The translations under genes were made by a program, and so were the position numbers. DNA of 64,000 nucleotides from Gordonia sp. PP30 (lineage in GTDB: Bacteria > Actinomycetota > Actinomycetes > Mycobacteriales > Mycobacteriaceae), in the NCBI RefSeq assembly GCF_023100845.1, contig NZ_CP095864.1:4402001-4466000 (forward strand), given 5' to 3'. This document shows positions 1 through 8,582 of the stretch, one piece after another (the stretch's first letter is position 1; each line of letters starts with the position of its first letter). The notes under the pieces were generated by a model. It ran no database searches. It was given only the letters and a program-made list of their open reading frames with translations, and was not told the DNA's origin.

Positions 1-411
1 CCGCATCGCATCGCGTTCGCCGTCATCGACGACGCGACCGGCGCACTCGTCGGCACCACCAGCTACTACGACGTCGACCACACGAATCTGACGGTCGCGA
101 TCGGGTACACCTTCTACGCGCGTTCGGTGCACGGCACCGTCGTCAATCCGGCCGCCAAACTGATGCTGCTCGACTACGCCTTCACCGAGGCCGGTGCGGT
201 CCGCGTGGTCTGGCATACGCACGAGAACAACGCGCATTCCCGGGCGGCGATCGCCAAGCTCGGCGCCACCTTCGAGGGCCTGCTCCGCAAGCACCGCCGC
301 TTCGCCGGCGGCTGGCGGACGACCGCGCAGTACGCGATGACCGACGACGCTTGGGACCACGCCCGCGCGGCCCTGGCGGACCGGGTGGCTCAGCCCGTCG
401 CGCCGGCGTAG
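1..411 (+). CDS. GNAT N-acetyltransferase, RimJ/RimL type (5' end outside window)
   Basis: The frame is open from base 1, so the N-terminus lies upstream; 136 codons are visible. The residues fit the C-terminal half of a RimJ/RimL-like GNAT acetyltransferase: a strand with GTTSYYDV, then IGYTFY, a VNPAAKLMLLDYAF helix that follows the acetyl-CoA site in this family, and the typical HENNAHSRAAIAKLGATFEG segment. Such enzymes move an acetyl group from acetyl-CoA to an amine, often a protein N-terminus or a small molecule; the substrate cannot be told. Its last 22 bases overlap the end of the convergent GT87-type gene. Confidence 0.85.
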   Translation, partial: PHRIAFAVIDDATGALVGTTSYYDVDHTNLTVAIGYTFYARSVHGTVVNPAAKLMLLDYAFTEAGAVRVVWHTHENNAHSRAAIAKLGATFEGLLRKHRRFAGGWRTTAQYAMTDDAWDHARAALADRVAQPVAPA

Positions 412-1967
412 ACCGGACCGGTCACCGCCGCCGGGGCGCGCTCGGTGAGCAGGTCGCGGATCACCACACCGCACAGCACCAGCACGAAGATCGCCCGCAC
501 CGCCACGGCCACCAGGAACCACTCCTCCGGCAGCCACTTGCGGCCGGGATCGAGGAACAGGGTCATCCGCGGCACCCACACCAGGGCGTCGATCACCATC
601 CACGCCAGCAGCAGGCGCGCATGCGGGATCGCCAGCACGGCCAGCGGCACCAGCCACAGCGACGACTGCGGGTTCCACTCCTTGCCGACCAGCAGATACC
701 CGGCGACCAGCAGGAACATCAGCTGGGCCGGGGCCACCGGATCGATCCGGCCGGGCATCGGGGCGGGTACGCGCGCGGCCAGGTACACCACGCCGCAGAT
801 CACCGCGACCAGCAGGATCAGCGCGAGCGCGTTCACGAGCGACGTCGACGGCGCCCACCCGGTCGCCTTGATCACCAGGTTGTAGAGGCTGTCCGGCTGC
901 GGAACCCGCTGCCACCAGTCGCGATAGAAGGCCGTGGTGCCCTGCGGATAGCTGATCAGCAGCGGCAGGTTCACCGCCAGCCAGGCGATCACGGCGCACG
1001 CGATCGCCGCCCAGAAGTCGTGCATCCGCCGGTTGCGGAGACAGACCACCGCCAGCACCGGGATCAGCAGCAGCGGATACAGCGCCGCGGAGGCCGCCAG
1101 CCCCAGGAACAGTCCGGCGAGCACCTCCCTCCGATGCGCCCAGCACATCATCGCGAGGGCGAGCATGGCCACCGGGATCACCTCGTAGGCGGTGAACGCG
1201 TGAATCAGCAGCAGCGGCGAGCAGGCCATCAGCGCGCCGATCCAGATCCGGCGCCGGTCGGTCATCATCGTCGCCCACACCGCGAGCAGCCAGAGCAGCG
1301 CGAGCAGCAGCGCGGAGATGTTGAAGAAGGTCACCACGTCGAGTTGCTTCGGGATCGGTGTCCCGTCGACCAGAGCCTGCCAGCCCTGCGTGGCCTTGGC
1401 CGCGACGTACATGAACGCCCCGACCAGCACCGGCTGGCTCACATACTGCCGCGGACCCACCTGCTCACCCGCCGCGTTCTGGGCGAACCAGTACGTCCGG
1501 TACGGCATGGTGCCGTTCCGCAGGTCGGCGATGGTCAGCCGCTGGGAGTCGTAGAAGGCGATCACATCGCTGTAGCAGAGCCCGTAGTACTGCCGCTGGT
1601 TGTTCCAGTTCAGCTGATTGCCGGCGTCCTGACCCGCGCTCGCGCTCTGGTCGGCCGGGTGCGCGGGCTTCTGTTGCAGACAACCCGCCTTGCCGTACCA
1701 CGAGAGGCCGAGGGCGATCAGTGCCAGCAGGAACACCACCCGCAGCGGTGTCCAGTGCCTGCTGCGCCCGACCGCCGCATGCAGACCGACCGGCCCGCCG
1801 ATAGCCTCGCTGGCGACGGCGATCTGGGCGTTGCTGCGGCTGGGCAGCACCCGCTCGGTGTTCAGCCGTCGGTCGTCCGCGAGCGGGGCGGGCGAGTCGA
1901 ACGCGTCGTCGTCCATCGACGACGACGGCGTCCGCTCCGCCGTGTCCGGTCCGGATTCTGGGTTCAC
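390..1967 (-). CDS. Polyprenol-phosphate-mannose-type glycosyltransferase, GT87/DUF2029-like membrane protein (Rv0051 family)
   Basis: A 525-residue integral membrane protein with a cytoplasmic N-terminal tail of about 85 residues, then roughly ten hydrophobic segments separated by short loops, as in GT-C fold mannosyltransferases that use lipid-linked sugars. After the first membrane helix comes a long external loop with NQRQYYGLCYSDVIAFYDSQRL; its acidic residue may serve as the GT-C catalytic Asp, but this is inference. The GTG start lies five bases after the ponA stop, so the two are co-transcribed, matching the Rv0050-Rv0051 pair in M. tuberculosis. Likely role: sugar transfer in cell-envelope assembly; acceptor unknown. 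Confidence 0.75.
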   Translation of the reverse strand: MNPESGPDTAERTPSSSMDDDAFDSPAPLADDRRLNTERVLPSRSNAQIAVASEAIGGPVGLHAAVGRSRHWTPLRVVFLLALIALGLSWYGKAGCLQQKPAHPADQSASAGQDAGNQLNWNNQRQYYGLCYSDVIAFYDSQRLTIADLRNGTMPYRTYWFAQNAAGEQVGPRQYVSQPVLVGAFMYVAAKATQGWQALVDGTPIPKQLDVVTFFNISALLLALLWLLAVWATMMTDRRRIWIGALMACSPLLLIHAFTAYEVIPVAMLALAMMCWAHRREVLAGLFLGLAASAALYPLLLIPVLAVVCLRNRRMHDFWAAIACAVIAWLAVNLPLLISYPQGTTAFYRDWWQRVPQPDSLYNLVIKATGWAPSTSLVNALALILLVAVICGVVYLAARVPAPMPGRIDPVAPAQLMFLLVAGYLLVGKEWNPQSSLWLVPLAVLAIPHARLLLAWMVIDALVWVPRMTLFLDPGRKWLPEEWFLVAVAVRAIFVLVLCGVVIRDLLTERAPAAVTGPVYAGATG

Positions 1968-1972
1968 GCGCG

Positions 1973-4297
1973 TCAGGCCGTCGGGACCGGCTCCGGCTGG
2001 CCCGTCGGCGTGGCGTCCTCGGTCTCCGCCGTGGCACCGCCCTGGCCGCCGTCGCCGCCGGTACCGCCGCCGCCCGTGCCGCCACCACCGGTACCGCCGC
2101 CACCGCGGCGCGGCCTGGTGTTGCCGCCGCCCGGCGGGGTGATCGTCACACCCGGCGCGATCGTGTAGTTGCCGTCGTCACCTTCACCGGGCAGCCGGGG
2201 GCGGGACCTCCGGGTCTCGGTGTCGGTCGGGGTCGGGGTGTAGGTGGTCGGCGGCGGCTCGTAGGGGATACCCGCCTGTCCACCGACCGGCTCCGGGTCC
2301 GGGAAGCTCTCGATCGGCTGGCCGGCCAGCGCCTGGTCCATCGCGGACTTCCAGATCTGCGCGGGCAGACCGCTGCCGTAGACCATGCCGCCGTACGAAT
2401 TGCGCAGCGGCTTGTCGCCGTTCTTGGTGCCCACCCAGGTCGCGGTCGACAGCTGCGGGGTGTAGCCCACCATCCAGGCGTACCGGTTGTTGCCGGTGTC
2501 GCCGAGCTGCGCGGTACCGGTCTTGGCGGCCGACGGCCGCGAGCCCTGCTCGGAGTCGTACAGCGCGTTGCCGTTGGAGTACGCGGCGATCGGGGTCAGC
2601 GCAGCGGTCACGTTGTCGGCGACCTTGGCCGCGAAGACCCGCTTGCCCGGATCCTTCTGCCGGTCGAACAGCACCGACCCGGTCGAGGTCTCCACCTTCT
2701 TGACGAAGAACGGCTGACGGTAGATGCCCGACGCCGCCAGCGTCGCGTAGGCCGAGGCCATGTCGAGCACCGTCGAGTCGTACTGGCCCAGGACCACGCC
2801 GCCCTCGGTCTGGCCGTTGGCGTTCGCCAGGGTCGGCTTGCCGTCGAGGGTCTTGGAGATGCCCGCGCGGTGGGCGGCGTCGGCGACGTCGTCGGCGCCG
2901 TTCTTGAGGTCCATCATCAGGCGGTAGTAGACGGTGTTGAGCGACATCTTCATGGCCGTCGCCAGGTTGCAGGTACCGCACGACTCACCGTCGGAGTTCT
3001 CCACCGTGAGCCCGGTCGAGGTGGTGTACGGCGACGAGTCGTACCGCTTGGACAGCGGAATGTCCTGTTCCAGCGCCGCGACCAGGGCGAACACCTTGAA
3101 CACCGAACCGGTCTGCAGGCCGGCCGAGGCGTAGTCGAAGCCGGAGCCGTCCCAGCCGCCGAAGTAGCCCTGGATGCCGCCGGTCGTCGGATCCACCGAT
3201 ACCGAGGCCGTGCGCAGGTCCGACGGCTCGCCGGACATCACCGACTTGGACGCGTCCTCCAGGGCCGACTGCACCTTGGGATCGATCACCGTGGTGATCT
3301 TCAGGCCCTCGGTGCGCACGTCCTGCTCACTGATGCCGAGCTTCTCCAGTTCGGCCAGCACCTGGCGCTTGATCAGGCCGTTCGGGCCCGACGTGCTGTC
3401 GTCGTTGGTGCTCTTCGGCTCGATCGTCTTCGGGAAGGTCTGCTCCGAGCGCTCGGCCTCGGTGATCGCGCCGGTCTTCACCATGCCGTCGAGCACGTAG
3501 TCCCAGCGCTTCCGGGCGGCCTGGCTGTCGACGGCCGGATCGTAGATCGACGGGCCGCGGATCACGCCGGCCAGCAGGGCCGATTCCGACAGGGTGAGAC
3601 AGTTGGCCCGCTTGGCCTTGCTCAGCTTGGTCTGCGCGCACTCGGCCGGCGTCACCTTGGTGATGTCCTTGCCGTAGTAGGCCTTCGCGGCGGCCGCGAT
3701 GCCGTACGCCCCGCGGCCGTAGTAGATGGTGTTGAGGTAGGCGGACATGATGTCCTCCTTGGACCACTTGCGCGACATCTTGGTGGAGATGGCCAGTTCC
3801 TTGAACTTGCGCTTGTAGCCCGCGATGCCGGTGGCCTCGTCGCCCACCATCGCGTTCTTGACGTACTGCTGCGTGATGGTCGATCCGCCGCCCGCTCCGG
3901 AGTTGCCGGTCAGCTTGCCGAGCGCGGCGCGCGAGAAGCCGCGGATGGAGAAGCCGGAGTTGGAGTCGAAGTCGCGGTCCTCGGCGGCCTTGACCGCCTC
4001 GATCACGGTCGGCGGGATCTGGTCGTACTTGACGTCGGTGCGGTTGCCGTCCGGCGGGACGATCTTGGCGATGGTGCCGCCCTTGCTGTCGACGATGGTG
4101 GCGACCTGGTTCTGCTTGATGTCACCCGGCGCGGGGACGTCGACCACCGCGTAGGTGAAGAGGAAGGCGACGACGCCGATGATGGCGACGACCGGAACCA
4201 CGGCCGCACCCAGGCCGAGTACCCACGCGACGATCCGCAGGCGGCCCGAACGCGGGGAATCCGCCGGGGCCGCGGCGGTCTTCTTCTCGCTACTCAT
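1973..4297 (-). CDS. ponA: Bifunctional class A penicillin-binding protein (PonA1 type)
   Basis: 774 residues. A cytoplasmic tail and one membrane anchor (about residues 21-50) precede a GT51 glycosyltransferase domain with catalytic Glu in AEDRDF (residue 106) and the GGGSTITQQ motif (137-145). The transpeptidase domain shows all three active-site motifs: SVFK (Ser398/Lys401), SLN (452-454) and KTG (592-594). The protein ends in a Pro/Thr and then Gly-rich low-complexity tail, as in mycobacterial PonA1. It polymerises glycan strands and cross-links peptides outside the membrane. ATG start at 4297. It heads a two-gene unit with the GT87-type gene, and the DUF5318 gene lies upstream on the same strand as in M. 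tuberculosis. Confidence 0.95.
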   Translation of the reverse strand: MSSEKKTAAAPADSPRSGRLRIVAWVLGLGAAVVPVVAIIGVVAFLFTYAVVDVPAPGDIKQNQVATIVDSKGGTIAKIVPPDGNRTDVKYDQIPPTVIEAVKAAEDRDFDSNSGFSIRGFSRAALGKLTGNSGAGGGSTITQQYVKNAMVGDEATGIAGYKRKFKELAISTKMSRKWSKEDIMSAYLNTIYYGRGAYGIAAAAKAYYGKDITKVTPAECAQTKLSKAKRANCLTLSESALLAGVIRGPSIYDPAVDSQAARKRWDYVLDGMVKTGAITEAERSEQTFPKTIEPKSTNDDSTSGPNGLIKRQVLAELEKLGISEQDVRTEGLKITTVIDPKVQSALEDASKSVMSGEPSDLRTASVSVDPTTGGIQGYFGGWDGSGFDYASAGLQTGSVFKVFALVAALEQDIPLSKRYDSSPYTTSTGLTVENSDGESCGTCNLATAMKMSLNTVYYRLMMDLKNGADDVADAAHRAGISKTLDGKPTLANANGQTEGGVVLGQYDSTVLDMASAYATLAASGIYRQPFFVKKVETSTGSVLFDRQKDPGKRVFAAKVADNVTAALTPIAAYSNGNALYDSEQGSRPSAAKTGTAQLGDTGNNRYAWMVGYTPQLSTATWVGTKNGDKPLRNSYGGMVYGSGLPAQIWKSAMDQALAGQPIESFPDPEPVGGQAGIPYEPPPTTYTPTPTDTETRRSRPRLPGEGDDGNYTIAPGVTITPPGGGNTRPRRGGGGTGGGGTGGGGTGGDGGQGGATAETEDATPTGQPEPVPTA

Positions 4298-4403
4298 TCA
4301 CTCAACTCACTTCGTCGCGCGCTTGCTGTGCCAAGCTGCTCTCCACCACTGTGACGGCACACCAGTCACCGTGACAACTCCCTCGGGGGCCATCGCCGCC
4401 GAT

Positions 4404-4793
4404 CTACTTCGCAGCCCGGCGACGCGTGGTGCGTGCCGGAGCCATCCCGGCAACGTACGAGCGGATCAAATGGTTCCAGTGACATGTCCGGCAGACCTCG
4501 ACGACGTGGACCGAGAACTCCGGGGTCCGCGCATCCAGCCGGGCGATCTCGTCCGGGGTGCGCGCCGATCCGGCGGCCCGGCCGAGGGAGTTCCCGAATA
4601 CCCAGGAAACCTGGGTGACCTGCTCTTTCCGGCAGATCGGGCAGCTCTGATCGGAGGCGACGCCGTGGAACTGAGCGGCCCGGAGCAGATACGGGTCGGC
4701 ATCGCAGACTTCATCGACGCCGGTCTTCCCGGCGCGTACGTCGGCCAGCTTCGCGCGCTTGGCCAGCGCGTACTCCACGACCCTTCGATGCAC
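4404..4793 (-). CDS. DUF5318 family protein (Rv0049 homologue), probable zinc-binding
   Basis: 129 residues. Two CxxC pairs, CPIC near residue 56 and CRTC near residue 101, can form one zinc site; the rest (PYLLRAAQFHG, VSWVFGNSLG, VHVVEVCRTCHWNHL) matches my memory of Rv0049 closely. The function of this family is not known. The best start is GTG at 4793. It sits 106 bases upstream of ponA on the same strand, the same neighbour as in mycobacteria, which hints at a link with envelope synthesis or its control, but only by context. Confidence 0.85.
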   Translation of the reverse strand: MHRRVVEYALAKRAKLADVRAGKTGVDEVCDADPYLLRAAQFHGVASDQSCPICRKEQVTQVSWVFGNSLGRAAGSARTPDEIARLDARTPEFSVHVVEVCRTCHWNHLIRSYVAGMAPARTTRRRAAK

Positions 4794-4879
4794 GAGTACC
4801 AGCGTAGTCGCGGGCCCCCACCCGGACGCATGTGATGCAGATCAACACCCGAAGCTACCCGACGGTTGGGTGGAAGTTA

Positions 4880-4892
4880 TATCGATACGATA
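4880..4892. promoter_or_regulatory. Palindrome in padR-ino1 promoter (possible PadR operator)
   Basis: A 5-bp inverted repeat TATCG-ATA-CGATA lies in a short AT-rich patch about 60 bases before the padR start. TACATT just after it (4891-4896) could be a -10 element. PadR regulators often bind AT-rich palindromes in their own promoters, so autoregulation is a reasonable guess. The arms are short and I see only one copy. Confidence 0.35.
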
Positions 4893-4950
4893 CATTTGTT
4901 GCTACATCACGACGAAGTAACGCGCCGAGTCAATGAAGGAGGGTGGACCG

Positions 4951-5592
4951 TTGCTCGAACTGGCGATCCTGGGTCTCCTCCTCGAATCCCCGATGCACGG
5001 CTACGAGCTCCGCAAGCGGCTGACGGGTCTGCTCGGCGCCTTCCGCGCCTTCTCGTACGGGTCGCTGTATCCGACGCTCCGCCGTATGCAGGCCGACGGC
5101 CTGATCGTCGAGGACGACACCCCCGGCCCGTCGGGTACCAAGGTGCGCCGCGGCCGCCGCGTCTACCGGCTCACCCCGCTGGGTGAGACCCGGTTCGCCG
5201 AACTCGTCGCCGACACCGGGCCGCAGAACTACACCGACGACGGCTTCGGCGTTCACCTCGCCTTCTTCAGCCGCACCCCCGCGATGGCGCGCATGCGGAT
5301 CCTCGAGGGCCGCCGGCGCCAGGTCGAAGAGCGCCGCGAGTCGCTGCGCGAATTGCTCGGCCGCGCCGGTCTCGGTTCGGATCACTACACCCGCCAGATG
5401 CACGAGCTCAGCTTGGAGACCTCCGAGCGCGAGGTGCAGTGGCTCAACAAGCTGATCGCCGACGAGGCATCAGGATCCACCACAGAACTCCCCGGAGCAG
5501 GGCAGTCCAGCTCCGGTGCAGAAAGAAAGAATTCGGCGGCACCGCAATCCGCCGTTCCGCCGCAAGAAGAAGGAGAACCCGACCATGGGTGA
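4951..5592 (+). CDS. PadR family transcriptional regulator (Rv0047c homologue)
   Basis: Winged-helix regulator of 213 residues from TTG at 4951. This start is preferred over ATG 4933 because AAGGAGG (4936-4942) lies eight bases upstream and would fall inside the gene otherwise; it also gives the usual family opening [20 protein letters not shown]. The N-terminal PadR domain includes GYELRKRL and [11 protein letters not shown] (recognition helix) and a wing with RRVYRLT. The C-terminal helical region (about residues 80-180) is the dimerisation part. The 3' end overlaps the ino1 start by eight bases, implying translational coupling and probable control of inositol synthesis. Confidence 0.9.
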   Translation: MLELAILGLLLESPMHGYELRKRLTGLLGAFRAFSYGSLYPTLRRMQADGLIVEDDTPGPSGTKVRRGRRVYRLTPLGETRFAELVADTGPQNYTDDGFGVHLAFFSRTPAMARMRILEGRRRQVEERRESLRELLGRAGLGSDHYTRQMHELSLETSEREVQWLNKLIADEASGSTTELPGAGQSSSGAERKNSAAPQSAVPPQEEGEPDHG

Positions 5593-6679
5593 CACCAATA
5601 AAGTGCGCGTGGCCATTGTCGGCGTGGGCAACTGCGCCTCTTCCCTGGTCCAGGGCGTTGAGTACTACAAGGATGCCGACGAGAACGCGTCCGTTCCCGG
5701 CCTGATGCACGTCAAGTTCGGTCCGTACCACGTGAGCGACGTCGAGTTCGTCGCCGCGTTCGACGTGGACGCCAAGAAGGTCGGCTTCGACCTGTCCGAG
5801 GCGATCGGCAACAGCGAGAACAACACCATCAAGATCGCTGACGTCCCGCCGCTGAACGTGACCGTGCAGCGCGGCCACACCCTCGACGGTCTCGGCAAGT
5901 ACTACCGCGAGACCATCACCGAGGCCGACGGCGACGGCGTGGACATCGTCCAGACCCTCAAGGACGCGAACGTCGACGTCCTGGTGAGCTACCTCCCGGT
6001 GGGCTCCGAGCAGGCCGACAAGTTCTACGCGCAGTGCGCCATCGACGCCGGCGTCGCCTTCGTGAACGCCCTCCCGGTGTTCATCGCCTCCGACCCCGAG
6101 TGGGCCGAGAAGTTCCGCGCCGCGGGCGTCCCGATCGTCGGCGACGACATCAAGAGCCAGGTGGGCGCCACCATCACCCACCGCGTCATGGCGAAGCTGT
6201 TCGAGGATCGCGGCGTGGAGCTGGACCGCACCTACCAGCTGAACGTCGGCGGCAACATGGACTTCAAGAACATGCTCGAGCGCGAGCGCCTGGAGTCCAA
6301 GAAGGTCTCCAAGACCCAGGCCGTCACCTCGATCCTGGACGGCCCGCTGGCCGGCAAGGTCTACGACAAGAACGTGCACATCGGCCCGTCGGACTACGTC
6401 CAGTGGCTCGACGACCGCAAGTGGGCGTACGTCCGCCTGGAGGGTCGCGCCTTCGGTGACGTCCCGCTGAACCTGGAGTACAAGCTCGAGGTGTGGGACT
6501 CCCCGAACTCGGCCGGCATCATCATCGACGCCGTGCGCGCCGCGAAGATCGCCAAGGACCGCGGCCTCGGTGGCCCGATCCTCCCGGCCTCGGCCTACCT
6601 GATGAAGTCGCCGCCGGTCCAGATCGCCGACGACAAGGCCCGCGCCCAGCTCGAGGCCTTCATCATCGGCGCCGAGTAA
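5585..6679 (+). CDS. ino1: Inositol-3-phosphate synthase
   Basis: 364 residues, the usual size of the actinobacterial enzyme. It converts glucose 6-phosphate to 1L-myo-inositol 1-phosphate using bound NAD; the product feeds phosphatidylinositol, PIMs/lipoarabinomannan and mycothiol. The N-terminus has the nucleotide-binding motif [10 protein letters not shown], and the core shows [15 protein letters not shown] and [11 protein letters not shown], hallmark segments of the family. ATG 5585 is chosen over the longer open frame because AAGGAG (5570-5575) is nine bases upstream. It overlaps the end of padR, as in Rv0047c-Rv0046c, and is followed by a strong hairpin. Confidence 0.96.
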   Translation: MGDTNKVRVAIVGVGNCASSLVQGVEYYKDADENASVPGLMHVKFGPYHVSDVEFVAAFDVDAKKVGFDLSEAIGNSENNTIKIADVPPLNVTVQRGHTLDGLGKYYRETITEADGDGVDIVQTLKDANVDVLVSYLPVGSEQADKFYAQCAIDAGVAFVNALPVFIASDPEWAEKFRAAGVPIVGDDIKSQVGATITHRVMAKLFEDRGVELDRTYQLNVGGNMDFKNMLERERLESKKVSKTQAVTSILDGPLAGKVYDKNVHIGPSDYVQWLDDRKWAYVRLEGRAFGDVPLNLEYKLEVWDSPNSAGIIIDAVRAAKIAKDRGLGGPILPASAYLMKSPPVQIADDKARAQLEAFIIGAE

Positions 6680-6694
6680 GACTGGTTCACCGAT

Positions 6695-6713
6695 CCCTGA
6701 GCTCGTCGAAGGG
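6695..6713. repeat. Interspersed repeat, family A
   Basis: CCCTGAGCTCGTCGAAGGG is one copy of an interrupted palindrome that recurs in this window (19108, 20692, 22460, 41630, 58901). Here it lies between the ino1 stop and its terminator hairpin, so outside any gene. Confidence 0.75.
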
Positions 6714-6728
6714 TCGAAACCCCCACGA

Positions 6729-6761
6729 ACGCCCGCCCCGGACTCTTCCCGGGGCGGGCGT
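6729..6761 (+). terminator. Hairpin terminator after ino1
   Basis: ACGCCCGCCCCGG and its exact complement CCGGGGCGGGCGT form a 13-bp stem with a 7-base loop, about 50 bases after the ino1 stop. There is no T-run, which is common for actinobacterial terminators. Confidence 0.75.
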
Positions 6762-6821
6762 CGTGCATCGGTGCCCTTCGGTCCTGGCATGTCCGCCACC
6801 GCCCGTCGCACACTGAGAACC

Positions 6822-7844
6822 ATGACCACCACGATGCGGGCCTGGACCACCGACCGGGGATCGCCGGACATCACGGCGCGGGAGGTTCCGGTCCCCGTCC
6901 CCGGACCCGGCGAGCTGCTGGTCCGGGTGCTCGCCTGCGGGGTGTGCCGGACCGACCTGCACGTGATCGACGAGGACATCCCCGCGCATCGCGACCGGGT
7001 GGTCCCCGGACACCAGGTGGTCGGCGAGGTCGCGGCCGTCGGCGCCGGAGTCACCGGCTGGACGACCGGCGACCTGGCGGGCATCGCGTGGCTCCGCCGC
7101 ACGTGCGGCGGATGCCGGTTCTGCCGTAGCGGCCGGGAGAACCTCTGTGCGAACGCCGAGTTCACCGGGTACGACGCCGACGGCGGCTACGCCGAGTACG
7201 CGGTGGTCGGCGCCGCGTTCGCCTACCGCCTGCCGCCCGGGACCGACCCGGTCGCCACCGCACCGCTGCTCTGCGCCGGGATCATCGGCTACCGGGCGCT
7301 GTCGCGCGCGAACCTGCCGCCCGGCGGCACCCTCGGCATCTACGGCTTCGGTTCCAGTGCCCATCTCGCCGCGCAGCTCGCCGCCGAGTCGGGCGCCGTC
7401 GTCTACGCGATGACCCGCGGCGAACGGAACCGGGCTCTCGCCCGCGAACTCGGCCTGCCCTTCGTCGGTGACACCGGGGACGTCCCGCCGGCCGAGCTCG
7501 ACTCCGCGATCGTGTTCGCCCCGGTCGGCGCGATCATGACCACCGCCCTGGCCCACACCGTCCGCGGCGGCACCGTGGTGAGCGCGGGCATCCACATGTC
7601 GCCGATCCCCGAGTTCAGCTACGACGACCTGCTGTTCGGCGAGCGCGACCTGCGCAGCGTCACCGCCAACACCCGCGCCGACGGCGACGAGTTCCTGCGC
7701 CTGGCCCACCACCTGGCGATCACCCCCGAGGTGACCCGCTACGCGTTCGACGACGTCGGTGCCGCCCTGGACGACCTCCGCTCCGAACGATCCCGCGGCA
7801 GCCTGGTCATCACCGTCGGCGATCCCGGAACCGGCGGACGCTGA
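6822..7844 (+). CDS. Zinc-dependent alcohol dehydrogenase, AdhA-like
   Basis: 340 residues, MDR superfamily. Catalytic zinc ligands are in CGVCRTDLH and PGHQVVGEV; the structural zinc loop is CGGCRFCRSGRENLC with four cysteines. The cofactor site reads GIYGFGSSAH, a variant of GxGxxG. It should oxidise alcohols or reduce aldehydes with NAD(P); the real substrate is unknown. ATG 6822 (MTTTMRAW) is chosen because upstream in-frame residues are not family-like. It stands alone between the ino1 terminator and the SRPBCC gene. Confidence 0.88.
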   Translation: MTTTMRAWTTDRGSPDITAREVPVPVPGPGELLVRVLACGVCRTDLHVIDEDIPAHRDRVVPGHQVVGEVAAVGAGVTGWTTGDLAGIAWLRRTCGGCRFCRSGRENLCANAEFTGYDADGGYAEYAVVGAAFAYRLPPGTDPVATAPLLCAGIIGYRALSRANLPPGGTLGIYGFGSSAHLAAQLAAESGAVVYAMTRGERNRALARELGLPFVGDTGDVPPAELDSAIVFAPVGAIMTTALAHTVRGGTVVSAGIHMSPIPEFSYDDLLFGERDLRSVTANTRADGDEFLRLAHHLAITPEVTRYAFDDVGAALDDLRSERSRGSLVITVGDPGTGGR

Positions 7845-7900
7845 CGCCGACGGGCCTTCCGGCTCTGGCACCACGCCCGCCCTCCGCGCAGGCTGGATTC

Positions 7901-8536
7901 ATGCACCCCCGGTCACGACGGCTCGCCTGCCGGCTCGGCGCCGCGGCGCTGGGGATCGGCGCCGCGGGCGCCGGATACCGGTTCGGGCTGCGGCCGCGGA
8001 TCCTGTACTGGGGCGCGACCGATGACGAGGTGCGCGCCGAGCTGCCGGGCGACGAGCTGCTGCCCGACGCCGACGGCGTCTCCACCCGGGCGATCACCAT
8101 CGCCGCCCCCCTGGCGGCGATCTACCCGTGGCTCGTGCAGATGGGGCCGTTGCCGCGCGGCGGCGCCTACACGTACGACTGGATCGAGAACCTGCTCGGC
8201 CTGGACTTCCACAGCACCGACGTGATCCTGGACCGCTTCCAGGATCCGCGCGTCGGCACCGAGATCGACTTCGGGCCGCAGACCATGGTCATCGCCCGCG
8301 CCGACACCGACCGCGCCTTCGTGATCGCCGCCGACGACGGGAACTGGGTGTGGTCGTTCACGCTGGTGCCCGACGGCGAGCGGACCCGCCTGATCAGCCG
8401 CAACCGGTACCGCTTCGCCGGCGGCGCCGTGGAAGTCGCGATGATGGAGCTGATGATCCCGGGATCGCTGGTGATGGAACGCACGATGCTGCGCGGCATC
8501 CGCCGTCGTGCGCAGCGACTCGCTCTCGGCGGCTGA
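7901..8536 (+). CDS. SRPBCC-fold protein with N-terminal membrane anchor
   Basis: 211 residues. A short Arg-rich start followed by a hydrophobic stretch (about residues 10-27) suggests a single membrane anchor or uncleaved signal. The rest looks like a START/SRPBCC ligand-binding fold: ITIAAPLAAIYPWLVQMG (typical first strand and helix), DWIENLLGLD, GTEIDFGP, and TRLISRNRYRF. Proteins of this type bind hydrophobic ligands or act as cyclase-like enzymes; nothing here fixes the ligand. It lies 57 bases after the alcohol dehydrogenase and 47 before the antiporter, so the three may be co-transcribed. Confidence 0.75.
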   Translation: MHPRSRRLACRLGAAALGIGAAGAGYRFGLRPRILYWGATDDEVRAELPGDELLPDADGVSTRAITIAAPLAAIYPWLVQMGPLPRGGAYTYDWIENLLGLDFHSTDVILDRFQDPRVGTEIDFGPQTMVIARADTDRAFVIAADDGNWVWSFTLVPDGERTRLISRNRYRFAGGAVEVAMMELMIPGSLVMERTMLRGIRRRAQRLALGG

Positions 8537-8582
8537 CCGCCGCCCCGGCGGCCGCGCACCCGGTGCCGCATAGACTCACCCG

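Noticed and set aside
351..2168. Long plus-strand open frame of about 600 codons
   Set aside because: Composition is Arg/His/Gln-rich shadow coding opposite the GT87-type and ponA genes; both minus-strand frames have clear domains.
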